Assembly (NCBI RefSeq): GCF_004000885.1
Contig: NZ_BIMC01000008.1
Location: forward strand, 159,147-223,146
Reading direction: 5' to 3'
Length of the DNA stretch: 64,000 nt
Source: Paenibacillus glucanolyticus NBRC 15330
Lineage (GTDB): Bacteria; Bacillota; Bacilli; Paenibacillales; Paenibacillaceae
Shown here in pieces: positions 44,153-53,978 of the stretch; position 1 is the stretch's first letter; each line of letters starts with the position of its first letter. The translations under genes were made by a program, and so were the position numbers. The notes under the pieces were generated by a model. It ran no database searches and had not been told where the DNA came from. It saw nothing but the letters and a program-made list of their open reading frames with translations.

Positions 44153-45106
44153 ATGAAGACGCAGCCTGCTGGAAGCCCCGGAGCCTCTCCTTCTCCGGAG
44201 CAGCTCCCGGAGAGGAGAACAACCTCCTTAACAAGCAAGACATCCGACGGTTTATGGGGCTACTTTTTTATCCTTCCCCAGATGATCGGACTGATCGCTT
44301 TTTCATTAATTCCGCTGATTTCGGCTTTTGTTATCAGCATGATGAACTGGGACGGGATGGGAGCCAAGAAGTTTATCGGACTCCAGAATTTCATATCCCA
44401 GCTTCAGGATGAGGAGTTCCATATCGCCCTGGTCAACACGGTGTATTATACGATTCTATCGGTACCGACAGGCATTATTCTGGCCATGCTGGTGGCGGTA
44501 GGCTTAAACCGGGTTCGCGGGAAAATCCTGTACCGGCTGATCTACTTCATGCCGAACATTACAATGTCCGTCGCAGTGGCCGTTGTGTTTATGTGGCTGT
44601 TCAACGCAGACTTTGGGCTCATTAACATGTATCTGCAGCAATGGTTCGGTATTACGGGACCTTCCTGGCTGACGGATTCCAGATATGTCATGCCCTCGAT
44701 TGCCCTCTTGAGCGTATGGATGGGACTCGGGGGGAACATGGTGCTGTTCCTTGCCGGACTTCAGGGGATATCCAGAAGTTATTATGAGGCAGCCGAGATT
44801 GACGGTGCAGGCAAATGGCAGCAGTTGATTCATATTACGATTCCACTGCTGTCGCCGACAACCTTTTTTGTAACGATCATGTCCATTATCGGTTCCTTCC
44901 AGGTGTTCGACCAGTCCTTTGTCATGACCTCCGGCGGACCGGCGAAGGCGAGTTATACTCTCGTGTATCACATTTACGAGACAGCCTTTGCGGACTTTAC
45001 CTTCGGCAAGAGCACGGCGTCAGCCGTCATCCTGTTTGTGATGATCCTGTCGCTCACCTTGTTCCAGATGAAAATGTCCAAACGGTGGGTTCATTACGAA
45101 GACTAA
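44153..45106 (+). CDS. Carbohydrate ABC transporter permease, UgpA-like (system B)
   Basis: 317 residues. A Ser/Pro-rich cytosolic tail (1-35) and six helices, the first near 38-60. The EAA loop is YYEAAEIDGAGKWQQLIHITIPLLSP (about 210-235). DQSFVMTSGGPAKASYTLVYHIYE is the typical segment of UgpA-type members. Start ATG 44153 has GGAGAGGAACGG upstream. It is paired with the following permease across 32 bases. Confidence 0.94.
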   Translation: MKTQPAGSPGASPSPEQLPERRTTSLTSKTSDGLWGYFFILPQMIGLIAFSLIPLISAFVISMMNWDGMGAKKFIGLQNFISQLQDEEFHIALVNTVYYTILSVPTGIILAMLVAVGLNRVRGKILYRLIYFMPNITMSVAVAVVFMWLFNADFGLINMYLQQWFGITGPSWLTDSRYVMPSIALLSVWMGLGGNMVLFLAGLQGISRSYYEAAEIDGAGKWQQLIHITIPLLSPTTFFVTIMSIIGSFQVFDQSFVMTSGGPAKASYTLVYHIYETAFADFTFGKSTASAVILFVMILSLTLFQMKMSKRWVHYED

Positions 45107-45138
45107 CGGATCCATGCGAGGAAGGAGGAGGAGAATGA

Positions 45139-45972
45139 ATGATACATCGGGGATTGAGAATGTCCACCGTCGTGCTGCACATCGTTCTGATCATAGGTGC
45201 TTGTATTATGGCACTGCCGTTTGTTTGGATGGTGCTCAGCTCGCTCAAGGATTTGTCGCAAGTATTCGTGGTGCCGCCCAAATGGATTCCGGACCCGTTC
45301 ATCTGGTCCAACTATAAGGATTCCCTGACGGCACTGCCCTTCGGGCGCGCATACTTTAACAGCTTTTATATCAATATGATTGTCGTCCTCTCACAGCTAG
45401 TTACCTGTTCCATGGCAGCCTATGCTTTTGCCAAAATCACGTTCCCGTTTCGGGAGCCGCTGTTCATTCTGTTTCTGGCCACCATGATGGTGCCGGGACA
45501 AGTGACCATCATTCCGCTATATCTGATCATGAAAAATATCGGATGGCTGGACACGCATCTGGCGATTATTGTCCCTTCGGCGTTGCTCAACGCATTCGGG
45601 GTGTTTCTGCTCCGGCAATTCTTCCGGGGAATTCCGAAAGAGATGGAGGAGGCCGCCATTGTGGATGGCGCGAACCGCTGGACGATCTATGCCCGGATCA
45701 TGCTCCCTTTGATTAAACCGGCGCTGTCGGCACTCGGCATTTTCACCTTTCTCGGGATGTGGAACAACTTCTTTAATCCGCTGATCTTTCTCAGCAGCAC
45801 GGATAAGTTCACCGTTCCGATGATGCTGAATCTGTACCGCGGCATGTATTCCACAGACTGGACACTGATGATGGCGGGGGCTTCCATAGCACTGATTCCG
45901 GTCCTTATCGTATATATCATCGGCCAGAAATATATTATTGAGGGCGTCACCTTATCGGGAATTAAAGGGTAG
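45139..45972 (+). CDS. Carbohydrate ABC transporter permease, UgpE-like (system B)
   Basis: 277 residues with six helices. The EAA loop is MEEAAIVDGANRWTIYARIMLPLIKP (about 170-195), and the sequence ends VTLSGIKG as is normal for this subfamily. GGAGGAGGAG stands upstream of ATG 45139 (an out-of-frame ATG at 45135 overlaps the site). A long stem-loop terminator follows, so system B ends here and does not run into the next regulator. Confidence 0.94.
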   Translation: MIHRGLRMSTVVLHIVLIIGACIMALPFVWMVLSSLKDLSQVFVVPPKWIPDPFIWSNYKDSLTALPFGRAYFNSFYINMIVVLSQLVTCSMAAYAFAKITFPFREPLFILFLATMMVPGQVTIIPLYLIMKNIGWLDTHLAIIVPSALLNAFGVFLLRQFFRGIPKEMEEAAIVDGANRWTIYARIMLPLIKPALSALGIFTFLGMWNNFFNPLIFLSSTDKFTVPMMLNLYRGMYSTDWTLMMAGASIALIPVLIVYIIGQKYIIEGVTLSGIKG

Positions 45973-45987
45973 CTGATAGGTGATAGG

Positions 45988-46038
45988 AATAACCCGTAAG
46001 CTGGATTCTTAGATGACAGAATCCGCTTGCGGGTTATT
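45988..46038 (+). terminator. Terminator after system B
   Basis: Arms 45988-46009 and 46018-46037 pair over about 20 positions with a few mismatches around a short loop; the right arm ends GGGTTATTTG. Confidence 0.8.
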
Positions 46039-46120
46039 TGCGTTCTGCGCCTGAATGGCCTTGTAGAACCAGGCACCATCACGATTAGCGTTCACATCAA
46101 TTTATACAAGTCAGTATATT

Positions 46121-46152
46121 CTCATAGGTATACTAGTATGGTAGTATATGAG
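46121..46152. promoter_or_regulatory. Nested inverted repeats upstream of the first regulator of system C
   Basis: CTCATA (46121-46126) and TATGAG (46147-46152) enclose the perfect palindrome ATACTAGTAT (46130-46139). Just after lies TGAGTGCGCTTACA (46149-46162), which fits the cre consensus at 12 of 14 positions. Regulator binding is likely but the protein is unknown. Confidence 0.4.
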
Positions 46153-46186
46153 TGCGCTTACATAATACGCTTCACTAAGGGAGACG

Positions 46187-47734
46187 ATGACGATGTTCAA
46201 TGTACTTCTGGTGGATGATGAACCATGGGTCCTGGAGGGGCTCAGGACCATGATTGACTGGAACCGGTTCGGATTCCAAATATGCGGAGAAGCCCTGAGT
46301 GCTCCGGAAGCGTTGAAGTTAATAGAACGATTGCAGCCGGAGCTGGTCATGACGGATATCCGCATGCCTGTGCTGAACGGTCTGGAATTGATTGAGCACA
46401 GCAATCGGACAATGCCCCATCCACCGAAATTCGTGATTCTGAGCGGATATGATGATTTTGGATACGCCCACAACGCCATGCAGCAGCGGGTTGCGGAATA
46501 TTTGCTCAAACCGATTGATGATGAAGAGATCGAAGCCCTGTTAGCCAGACTGAGCCATGTGATCCGGGATGAGTATGAAACCGAACATAGCCATCAGATG
46601 AAAGCGGGCATCGCCATCCATTATCTATTGAATCGATTAATTCAGGATGGGGATAACCACGATATAGCGGAGCAAGTCCGCAAGGCGATGTTGATCCAGG
46701 GAGAGCCGGAGCTTCGGTGTCTATTGATTGATACGGAGTCCTCGGGCATGGACTTGATGAAATGGATTGCCAATCATGGCCCCGAGGGACTGCTCGGATG
46801 CTTTCAGGATAGCAGCGGCAGTCTCGGAGTCCTGCTTCGTGTTGAGCAGCAGGCCCCTGATGACGTTATGGAAACCGCGCTTCAATTGCAGTCCGCACTG
46901 GTCCAGGAGCTGGGAGGGCCGGTTATCGTGGCATTGAGTGCCATGGGGAGAGGAATTCAGGCCGTCGGGGAGCTTTACCGGCAAAGCGCGGAGGTGCGTC
47001 ATTATAGACGAAGCCAAGGAAGAAGCGGCGTGTTTTGTTATCAGGAGCTGAGGAGAATGGCCGATTCCCGGGAATTTCCGTTCGGGCGGGTCGAAGATTT
47101 AATGTCGATGATCCTGGCAGGGGAGTCCCAACCAATCGAAGCATGTTTGGAGCGGATCTTCGCAGTCATGACCGATTACATGCCGGATCTGAGAGCCATT
47201 CGGGCCGATGTGGCTGATCTGGAGTTGTCGCTGTGCAGAACAATCGCCGAGATGAATGGGGATCCGGATATTTTCATGAACAGGCTGCAGGAGGAGCTTG
47301 GCAATCTGGATGATGCCTGCAATGGTGCAGCGCTTAAGAACTACGTGCGGCATCTCGCGCTCCAAGCCTCCTCACTGCTCGCTGAGTTGAGGAAGCACAA
47401 CGAGCACAACACGATTTTTCAAGTGATTCAGTATGTCGACCGGGAGTACCGGAGTAAGCTGCAGCTTCAGGAGTTGGCACAGCATTTTCACATGAACGCC
47501 ACCTATTTGGGACAGCTGTTCAAGAAGCACGCAGGCAGGCCTTTTAAAGAATATCTCAATGATAAGCGGATTGAAGAGGCCAAGCTGCTGCTGAAGCGAA
47601 GCGGGATGAAGGTGTCCGAGGTTGCACAGCATGTCGGGTTCCCGAACGCGGACTATTTCATCCATAAATTTAAGATGACAACCGGGATGCTGCCCTCGAA
47701 TTACAAGAATAATGAGGATAGCAAGCTGCGCTAA
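46187..47734 (+). CDS. YesN-type response regulator, AraC family (system C, first)
   Basis: 515 residues from ATG 46187 (ATG 46193 is also possible; AAGGGAG upstream). Receiver with DDE (10-12), Asp57 in LVMTDIRMP and Lys in YLLKPI; a central variable region; and a C-terminal AraC domain (LQELAQHFHMNATYLGQLFKKHAG and VSEVAQHVGFPNADYFIHKFKMTTGMLPSNY). It precedes the kinase by 18 bases and is clearly in the same transcript, so the operon has two response regulators around one kinase. It shares the LDWxRxGFQICGEA-like start with the second one. Confidence 0.95.
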   Translation: MTMFNVLLVDDEPWVLEGLRTMIDWNRFGFQICGEALSAPEALKLIERLQPELVMTDIRMPVLNGLELIEHSNRTMPHPPKFVILSGYDDFGYAHNAMQQRVAEYLLKPIDDEEIEALLARLSHVIRDEYETEHSHQMKAGIAIHYLLNRLIQDGDNHDIAEQVRKAMLIQGEPELRCLLIDTESSGMDLMKWIANHGPEGLLGCFQDSSGSLGVLLRVEQQAPDDVMETALQLQSALVQELGGPVIVALSAMGRGIQAVGELYRQSAEVRHYRRSQGRSGVFCYQELRRMADSREFPFGRVEDLMSMILAGESQPIEACLERIFAVMTDYMPDLRAIRADVADLELSLCRTIAEMNGDPDIFMNRLQEELGNLDDACNGAALKNYVRHLALQASSLLAELRKHNEHNTIFQVIQYVDREYRSKLQLQELAQHFHMNATYLGQLFKKHAGRPFKEYLNDKRIEEAKLLLKRSGMKVSEVAQHVGFPNADYFIHKFKMTTGMLPSNYKNNEDSKLR

Positions 47735-47752
47735 TCCGGGAGGGTGCCTTTT

Positions 47753-49600
47753 ATGAAGAGGATGTTCGGACGGGGAAATTTCGTAAACGATATTCCACTG
47801 AAATATAAATTCTTTCTTATTTTTGTCATAGGTGTGCTGCTGCCTATTCTGGTGATTAACTTGATGTTCATGGATCGAATGTCGGAGCTGATCAGGGAGA
47901 GAGAAGAGCAGAACCTTGACATATCGATGGAGCGGGCAAGAAAGGATATCCATAATTTCATAGACGGCGGCGTGGCAGTAAGCCATGCTCTGAGCACCGA
48001 TAAGACACTCTACGAAATGCTTGATCGGGAATATGAGTCCCAATTGGATTTCTATGAAACCTTTGATGAACAGCTGCGGAATCGGGTAATCAGCTACATT
48101 CCGGTCAACAACCAGATTCAGCGGATCAGTATCTTCACCGGCAATCCCTCCATTGTGTCCGGGGGCAACTATCATGTGATCAATGACGATGTGCTGGACA
48201 GTGATTGGTTTAAGCTGTGGAGCAATTCGACCCACCCGGTGCTGGTGGCAGCATACAGGGCAACGGAGGCGAATAACTCCGCTTCGACGGTTCCGTATTT
48301 AAGCGTGATTGAGAAAATGGCTTATTTTGATAACTATGACACCTATGAGAAGCTGCTTCGAATTGATATCGACTTAAGCAAAATCTATGACGTCATTGTA
48401 CGGGAACGCGATTATCTGGATATGTATTTAGTAAACGAGAACAACGAGATCATCATGTCGGCCAGCAGCGGTTACGAGAGAGGGAAGTACGATGCTTATC
48501 CGGTGTTTGACTTGGAGCAATACGATGAAGAGGATCGGCACGTGTTCTCCATCGGAACGGCCAGGTATGTTAAGGGATGGAAGCTGATCGGCATAACCCA
48601 GGGCAATCGGATCACGAGCGCCATGCTGGACATGCAGCTGTTTACCGTCATTTTGGCAGCTGTGGTTACGCTGATCGCTGCGATTTTTATTACGGTTATG
48701 CTCAGGTCTTACAATTACCGTGTGAAGCGACTGTCCCGTCATATGCAGAAGGTGAGCATTGAGAAATTTGATCTGATCGAAATTGATGAAGGCCGGGACG
48801 AAATTGGCGGACTCATCCGTAATTTTAATCAGATGACAACGAAGATGAACTCTCTGATCAACAATGTGTATAAGCTGGAAATTCAGAAGAAGGACCTGGA
48901 GATGGAGCGGGTCCGGGCTGAATTGAACTTTTTGCAGAGCCAGATGAATCCCCATTTCCTGTTTAATACCCTTAACGCGATATTAGTGGTCTGTACGAAG
49001 AACCAATATTCGGATGTGACGGACATCATTAAGAGTTTGTCCAAGCTGCTCCGCAGATTATTAAGCTGGAGAGAGGATTTGGTCTCTGTTGAGGAAGAAA
49101 TAAGGTTTATTGAAATGTATCTCAAAATCGAAAAGTTTCGGTTTCGGGATAAATTTGAATATCAATTCCATATCGATGTGGAAGCGCTTCATTATAAAAT
49201 ACCGAAAATGAGCATTCAGCCTCTCGTTGAGAATGCCTGCAAATACGGTCTGCAAACGGTGGATGGAGCCGGTCTTGTTACGATCAGCGCTTCCGTAGCC
49301 AGCGACTATCTTCATATCGTCATCTCGGATAACGGGAAGGGCATTGAGCAAGACAAGCTCCGGGACATCATCCTGTCGGTTCGCAACGAGCAATTCTCGG
49401 GCAACAGCTTTGGTATCCGAAATGTCTACCGGAGGCTGGAATTGTACTATAACGATCATGTCATTTTCAATATTGCCAGCAGCCCGAATCAGGGGACAAC
49501 GGTTTCGTTCGAGATTCCGATCAAACTGCTGGAATTTCAGGAGCAAGGGAGCGGAGGAGGAGGGGAGAGCCATGACATTCAACGTGCTCTTGATCGATGA
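47753..49600 (+). CDS. YesM-type sensor histidine kinase (system C)
   Basis: 615 residues from ATG 47753 (GGGAGGG upstream). Helix 1 (about 18-40), extracellular sensor domain (about 42-285), helix 2 (about 292-315), HAMP, then the kinase core with His401 in QMNPHFLFNTLNA, N box QPLVENACKYGL and a complete ISDNGKGIE G1 box. SPNQGTTVSFEIP near the end is the last ATP-site motif. The C-terminus (LEFQEQGSGGGGESHDIQRALDR) overlaps the next response regulator by 29 bases, and its Gly run is the ribosome site of that gene. Confidence 0.95.
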   Translation: MKRMFGRGNFVNDIPLKYKFFLIFVIGVLLPILVINLMFMDRMSELIREREEQNLDISMERARKDIHNFIDGGVAVSHALSTDKTLYEMLDREYESQLDFYETFDEQLRNRVISYIPVNNQIQRISIFTGNPSIVSGGNYHVINDDVLDSDWFKLWSNSTHPVLVAAYRATEANNSASTVPYLSVIEKMAYFDNYDTYEKLLRIDIDLSKIYDVIVRERDYLDMYLVNENNEIIMSASSGYERGKYDAYPVFDLEQYDEEDRHVFSIGTARYVKGWKLIGITQGNRITSAMLDMQLFTVILAAVVTLIAAIFITVMLRSYNYRVKRLSRHMQKVSIEKFDLIEIDEGRDEIGGLIRNFNQMTTKMNSLINNVYKLEIQKKDLEMERVRAELNFLQSQMNPHFLFNTLNAILVVCTKNQYSDVTDIIKSLSKLLRRLLSWREDLVSVEEEIRFIEMYLKIEKFRFRDKFEYQFHIDVEALHYKIPKMSIQPLVENACKYGLQTVDGAGLVTISASVASDYLHIVISDNGKGIEQDKLRDIILSVRNEQFSGNSFGIRNVYRRLELYYNDHVIFNIASSPNQGTTVSFEIPIKLLEFQEQGSGGGGESHDIQRALDR

Positions 49601-51104
49601 TGAACCGGGTGCGCTGGAAGGGCTTGCGCTGTGGATTGATTGGAAACGCCTTGGGTTTAACATCTGCGGAACTTGCAGCAACGGACTTGAAGGGCTGCAG
49701 AAGATTGTTGAATATAAGCCGGATTTGGTCATCACGGACGTGAATATGCCGCTCATGGACGGACTTCTCATGATTGAAACGTGGCAGCAGGAGTATCCCG
49801 ACAGCGGGGTTAAGTTTGTAGTCATGAGCGGATACAGCGAATTCGAATATGCAAGGAAGGCACTGCGCCATGGAATCAACCACTACATACTGAAACCTGT
49901 TATCGGGGAAGAGGCCGAGGAGGAATTGAGCAGGATTCATGAGGAGCTTGTGCAAGAGAAGAACAGATTCAATCTCGGGGTCATTGCTATGCGAGAAGAA
50001 GCCATTTCTCTGATCAAGCATTCACTGCTGGAGCTGCCGCTTAAAGATAGCGGGCTTGTGAAACTTCAGGCAATATCCTCGGCGCGTGAAGCATGGAGTT
50101 GCTGCCTGATCCAATCGGAGCCTTCCCTGATGGCAAGCGTCAGGGAGACGATTGCCAGTTTGTCCGTTCAGATGGAAGGAGAGTATGTGATCGATCTGGA
50201 ACCGAACCGAATAGGTTTGGTTTATGGACATTCTGCAAGCGGAGAGAGCGAGTCTTCTGATACGCTGCGGGAGCTGCTCCACCGTCATGCCGGTCAGCGG
50301 TTGATTGCGTCAGAGGGAGCGACTGAGCCTTCTCTTCTGAATATCCATCGCTGCTACCTGACCGCGAAGGAAGCCATCGAGCATAAATTTTATGATACGG
50401 ATTATGGTGGAAGCATTTCTTATCGTGAGATACGGGATCAACCGTTTCACTATCATTATCAGATCAGCCTGATGGATGATGTGATTAGGTCTGTGGAGCT
50501 GCTGGACAAGGCGGGGTTCCGTGAAGCTGCCACCATCGCGGCATCCGCATTTCGAGAGCTTTGGATCGCACCTGGAATTGTGAAAAAAATGGTGATCCAT
50601 GTCCTGTACAAGATCATAGGCTTGGTGAAAGAGGCAGAGGGCGCTGAACCTCAAAATCTGTCCAGCAAATACAACGTAGCCGGATTAACAGACGGGGTCA
50701 CCCATCTGGATGACTTGATCGGGGATTTGATACGCTGCGGCGAAGAGTGTATTGAGTTTCTGCTCGTACAGCAAGCACGGCAATCGCAAGGAGTAATACA
50801 AGAAATCAACCATTATATCCATTTGCATTACCGCGAGAATCTAACCATTAAGAGATTGGCGGAACTCTTTTATTTACATCCTGTCTATCTCGGCCAACTG
50901 CTGATTCGAAAGAACGGTATTGGCTTCAGTGAACTCATCCATAATTTGCGAATCGATGAGGCCACCGCGCTGCTGAAGCAGAACAAGCTCAAGAACAGCG
51001 AGATTGCGGATCGGGTCGGTTATAGCCACTACAACCAGTTTCTTAAGCATTTTGAAAAAAGATGGGGCATGTCGCCGAATGAATTCAAAAGCGGGATGTT
51101 CTAA
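49572..51104 (+). CDS. YesN-type response regulator, AraC family (system C, second)
   Basis: 510 residues from ATG 49572 (GGAGGAGGGG upstream, within the kinase). Receiver with DDE (9-11), Asp56 in LVITDVNMP and Lys in HYILKPV; variable centre; C-terminal AraC domain (IKRLAELFYLHPVYLGQLLIRKNG and NSEIADRVGYSHYNQFLKHFEKRWGMSPNEF). It is similar in layout to the regulator before the kinase but clearly diverged, so the two may recognise different targets. The gap to the binding protein (51229) contains a cre-like site. Confidence 0.95.
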   Translation: MTFNVLLIDDEPGALEGLALWIDWKRLGFNICGTCSNGLEGLQKIVEYKPDLVITDVNMPLMDGLLMIETWQQEYPDSGVKFVVMSGYSEFEYARKALRHGINHYILKPVIGEEAEEELSRIHEELVQEKNRFNLGVIAMREEAISLIKHSLLELPLKDSGLVKLQAISSAREAWSCCLIQSEPSLMASVRETIASLSVQMEGEYVIDLEPNRIGLVYGHSASGESESSDTLRELLHRHAGQRLIASEGATEPSLLNIHRCYLTAKEAIEHKFYDTDYGGSISYREIRDQPFHYHYQISLMDDVIRSVELLDKAGFREAATIAASAFRELWIAPGIVKKMVIHVLYKIIGLVKEAEGAEPQNLSSKYNVAGLTDGVTHLDDLIGDLIRCGEECIEFLLVQQARQSQGVIQEINHYIHLHYRENLTIKRLAELFYLHPVYLGQLLIRKNGIGFSELIHNLRIDEATALLKQNKLKNSEIADRVGYSHYNQFLKHFEKRWGMSPNEFKSGMF

Positions 51105-51146
51105 AGTTTTTAAGGTTAATGCTTTAGTTATAGTATAGTCCGACTT

Positions 51147-51160
51147 TGAAAGCGTTTTTA
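51147..51160. promoter_or_regulatory. cre-like site before the system C binding protein
   Basis: TGAAAGCGTTTTTA matches the cre consensus at all positions except the 13th. It lies 68 bases before the start codon. Confidence 0.6.
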
Positions 51161-51228
51161 CAATATAGATAGGTTACAAGCATGCGGGTTCGTACACGAT
51201 GTAACCACATTATTACGGAGGTGCTTTT

Positions 51229-52926
51229 ATGGGGGGAAAGACAAAATCATGGCTTCGGCTCAGCACGGTATTGCTGTTGTCGCTCAGCGTTGTCCTTGGG
51301 GGCTGCGGGAGCGGAAACGGAAATAATGCGGCCACGCCGGAAAAAAAGGACTCCGCGGAACAAACAACACCCGGAACAGACGGGAATAAGGTAGAGCCAT
51401 TTGAAGTCAGTGTCTTTATCGGCGAGGCTGGCCAGCAGCCGACGCCAGATAACAAAATTTATAAGAAGATCAAGGATGAGCTGGGTGCCAGCTTCAACTT
51501 TGAGTTTCTGGCTGGCGACATCAATCAGAAGCTGGGTGTCATGATAGCCGGTTCTGATTATCCGGATATGATGACTGGAAATACGAAGCTTACAGCTGCC
51601 GGTGCTTACATTCCACTGGAAGATCTCATTGAAGAGCATGCTCCGAACTTGAAGAAGCATTATGAAGATTACTGGAACATGATGAAGGACCCTAATGACG
51701 GGCATATCTATATTCTTCCGAACTATGGCGTGTTCAACGGTAAATTGAACAGCTCCTGGTATTCAGGACCGGCATTCTGGATTCAGAAGGCTGTGCTGGA
51801 GGAGTTCGGTTATCCGAAGGTCAAAACGCTGGACGAATACTTTGATCTGATCGGCAAGTACAAGGAAAAATATCCGACGATCGACGGCAGTCCAACGATC
51901 GGGTTCGAGATCTTGAACTATGACTGGAGAAACTGGGGCCTGTTCAATGCACCGCAGCATTTGATCGGACATCCGAATGACGGCGGTGTTGTTGTCAAGG
52001 ATGGAGTTGCCGAGGTGTTTGCCAACAAGGATTACGCCAAGCAGTATTACCAGAAGCTGAACGAAATGAATGCGCAGGGTCTGATTGATAAAGAGACTTT
52101 TGTGCAGAACTACGATCAGTATCTTGCCAAGTTATCCAGCGGAACGGTTCTCGGGATGTTCGACCAGCACTGGAATTTCCAGAACGCTGAGAATTCCCTG
52201 ATCACGCAGGGCAAGGACGAAAGAACGTACGTCGGCCTTCCGCTGGTCTATGATGAGAACACCAAGGATCATTATCGTGACCGTGCACCGCTCAATTTGA
52301 ATAATGGATTCGGCATCAGCGTGAATGCCAAGGATCCCGTGAAGATTCTGAAGATGCTGGATGCGTTAATTACGGAAGATTGGCAGAAAGTGCTGAGTTG
52401 GGGGATTGAGGGCGAAGATTACATCGTGAATGAGGAAGGCCGCTTTATGAAAACGCAGGAGCAGCGTGATGCATTTACGGACGGAACTTGGAAATTGGCA
52501 AACAAAGCAGATGCGTTCTTCGGTTTCGCGCCAAAAATCGAAGGAAGCTTCAGTGACGGAAATGCTACGGATGCTGCGGCTCAGCCTGAGGAGTACAAAG
52601 CCGGTCTGAAGGAGTATGACAAGAAATTCCTTGAAGCGTACGGCTTCGACAGCTACGTGGATTTCTTCAGCGAACCGCCGGAGAATGAGGTTGCTTACCC
52701 GGCATGGACCATCGATTTAGTTGAAGGATCGGAAGCGAAGGTGGTCAATACCAAGCTGAACGACTTGTCTACCAAATTCCTGCCAAAAGCGATCCTGGCT
52801 AAACCGGCAGATTTCGAATCTGCATGGAGCGAGTATACGGCTGAAATCGGTAAGATCAACATTAAAGCCTATGAAGACCGCATTAATGAACAGATCCAGT
52901 GGAGAATTACGAACTGGAGCAAATAA
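51229..52926 (+). CDS. ABC transporter solute-binding lipoprotein, LipO/YtcQ-like (system C)
   Basis: 565 residues, longer than ordinary sugar-binding proteins and the size of LipO/YtcQ. The signal peptide ends in lipobox LGGC with Cys26. A polar linker is followed by VSVFIGEAGQQPTPDNKIYKKIKDELGA, LGVMIAGSDYPDMMTG, and aromatic-rich segments (HYEDYWNMMKD, DQHWNFQNAE) likely for a polysaccharide fragment. ACGGAGGTGC lies upstream of ATG 51229. It is followed by an 84-base gap and two permeases. Confidence 0.94.
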   Translation: MGGKTKSWLRLSTVLLLSLSVVLGGCGSGNGNNAATPEKKDSAEQTTPGTDGNKVEPFEVSVFIGEAGQQPTPDNKIYKKIKDELGASFNFEFLAGDINQKLGVMIAGSDYPDMMTGNTKLTAAGAYIPLEDLIEEHAPNLKKHYEDYWNMMKDPNDGHIYILPNYGVFNGKLNSSWYSGPAFWIQKAVLEEFGYPKVKTLDEYFDLIGKYKEKYPTIDGSPTIGFEILNYDWRNWGLFNAPQHLIGHPNDGGVVVKDGVAEVFANKDYAKQYYQKLNEMNAQGLIDKETFVQNYDQYLAKLSSGTVLGMFDQHWNFQNAENSLITQGKDERTYVGLPLVYDENTKDHYRDRAPLNLNNGFGISVNAKDPVKILKMLDALITEDWQKVLSWGIEGEDYIVNEEGRFMKTQEQRDAFTDGTWKLANKADAFFGFAPKIEGSFSDGNATDAAAQPEEYKAGLKEYDKKFLEAYGFDSYVDFFSEPPENEVAYPAWTIDLVEGSEAKVVNTKLNDLSTKFLPKAILAKPADFESAWSEYTAEIGKINIKAYEDRINEQIQWRITNWSK

Positions 52927-53010
52927 TGTTCAGGCAAGGTCAGGAGGTGGAGGGCGTGCAATTAGCCTTCCACTTTCTAAAATTAAGGTTTGTGGGGAGA
53001 GCAGCTTGAT

Positions 53011-53976
53011 ATGGATGAGACCTTAGCGAAAAAGAGAGCCGTCCGAAATCCCAAGAGGGGAAAGAAACAGCCTATCACATGGAACCTCATCAAAAATCAG
53101 AAACAGCTGATTATGATGTCCGTACCGCTGATGCTGTACATTATATTGTTTGCCTATGTTCCGGTATGGGGCTGGACGATGGCTTTCCAGGATTACAAGC
53201 CAGCCAAGGATTTCGGAGAACAAGCCTGGGTAGGCTTTAAGCACTTCAAGTTCCTGTTTACGGACGACAACTTTTTGCGCGTGCTGCGCAATACGGTGGG
53301 CATGAGTTTGATTAACCTCGTGCTCGGATTTGTTACCGCCATTATACTGGCGCTGCTGTTAAACGAAATCAAGAAAGTGTTTTGGAAAAGAACCGTTCAG
53401 ACCATCTCGTATCTCCCTCACTTCTTGTCCTGGATTATCGTAACGGGCATCGTGGCTACCTCTCTTGCCTCTGACGGGATCATCAACGATCTCCTGATGA
53501 AACTTCAGGTGATTAAAGAACCGATCCTATGGCTGAGCGAAGGGAAATACTTCTGGGGAATCGTAGGGGGCTCCCATGTCTGGAAAGAGGTTGGCTGGAA
53601 CACGATCATCTATCTGGCCGCCATCGCTTCCATCGATCCTGCGCTTTACGAGGCAGCTGAGATAGACGGGGCCAGTCGTTATCGCAAGATGCTTCACGTT
53701 ACGCTTCCAGGCATCAAAGCAACGATCGTTATTTTGCTGATTATGTCCATCGGCCATATTCTTGAAGCTGGATTTGAAGTGCAGTATCTGCTTGGCAACG
53801 GGCTTGTGGTGGACTGGGCAGAGACAATTGATATATTCGTATTGAAGTACGGGATTGCCCAAGGAAATTACTCGATGGCGACAGCCGGCGGTATATTTAA
53901 GACGGTTGTCAGCGTCACCATGCTGCTGCTTGCCAACTGGACCGCGAAGCGGCTTGGGGAAGAGAGGTTGTTATAG
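53011..53976 (+). CDS. Carbohydrate ABC transporter permease, LplB-like (system C)
   Basis: 321 residues from ATG 53011 (TGGGGAGAG upstream; a TTG at 52990 would add 7 residues). A very basic N-terminus (1-35) precedes six helices. YEAAEIDGASRYRKMLHVTLPGIKA (about 207-231) is the EAA loop. DYKPAKDFGEQAWVGFKHFKFLF and IDIFVLKYGIAQGNYSMATA are the marks of the LplB subgroup found with LipO-type binding proteins. The second permease begins two bases after the stop. Confidence 0.95.
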   Translation: MDETLAKKRAVRNPKRGKKQPITWNLIKNQKQLIMMSVPLMLYIILFAYVPVWGWTMAFQDYKPAKDFGEQAWVGFKHFKFLFTDDNFLRVLRNTVGMSLINLVLGFVTAIILALLLNEIKKVFWKRTVQTISYLPHFLSWIIVTGIVATSLASDGIINDLLMKLQVIKEPILWLSEGKYFWGIVGGSHVWKEVGWNTIIYLAAIASIDPALYEAAEIDGASRYRKMLHVTLPGIKATIVILLIMSIGHILEAGFEVQYLLGNGLVVDWAETIDIFVLKYGIAQGNYSMATAGGIFKTVVSVTMLLLANWTAKRLGEERLL

Positions 53977-53978
53977 AC

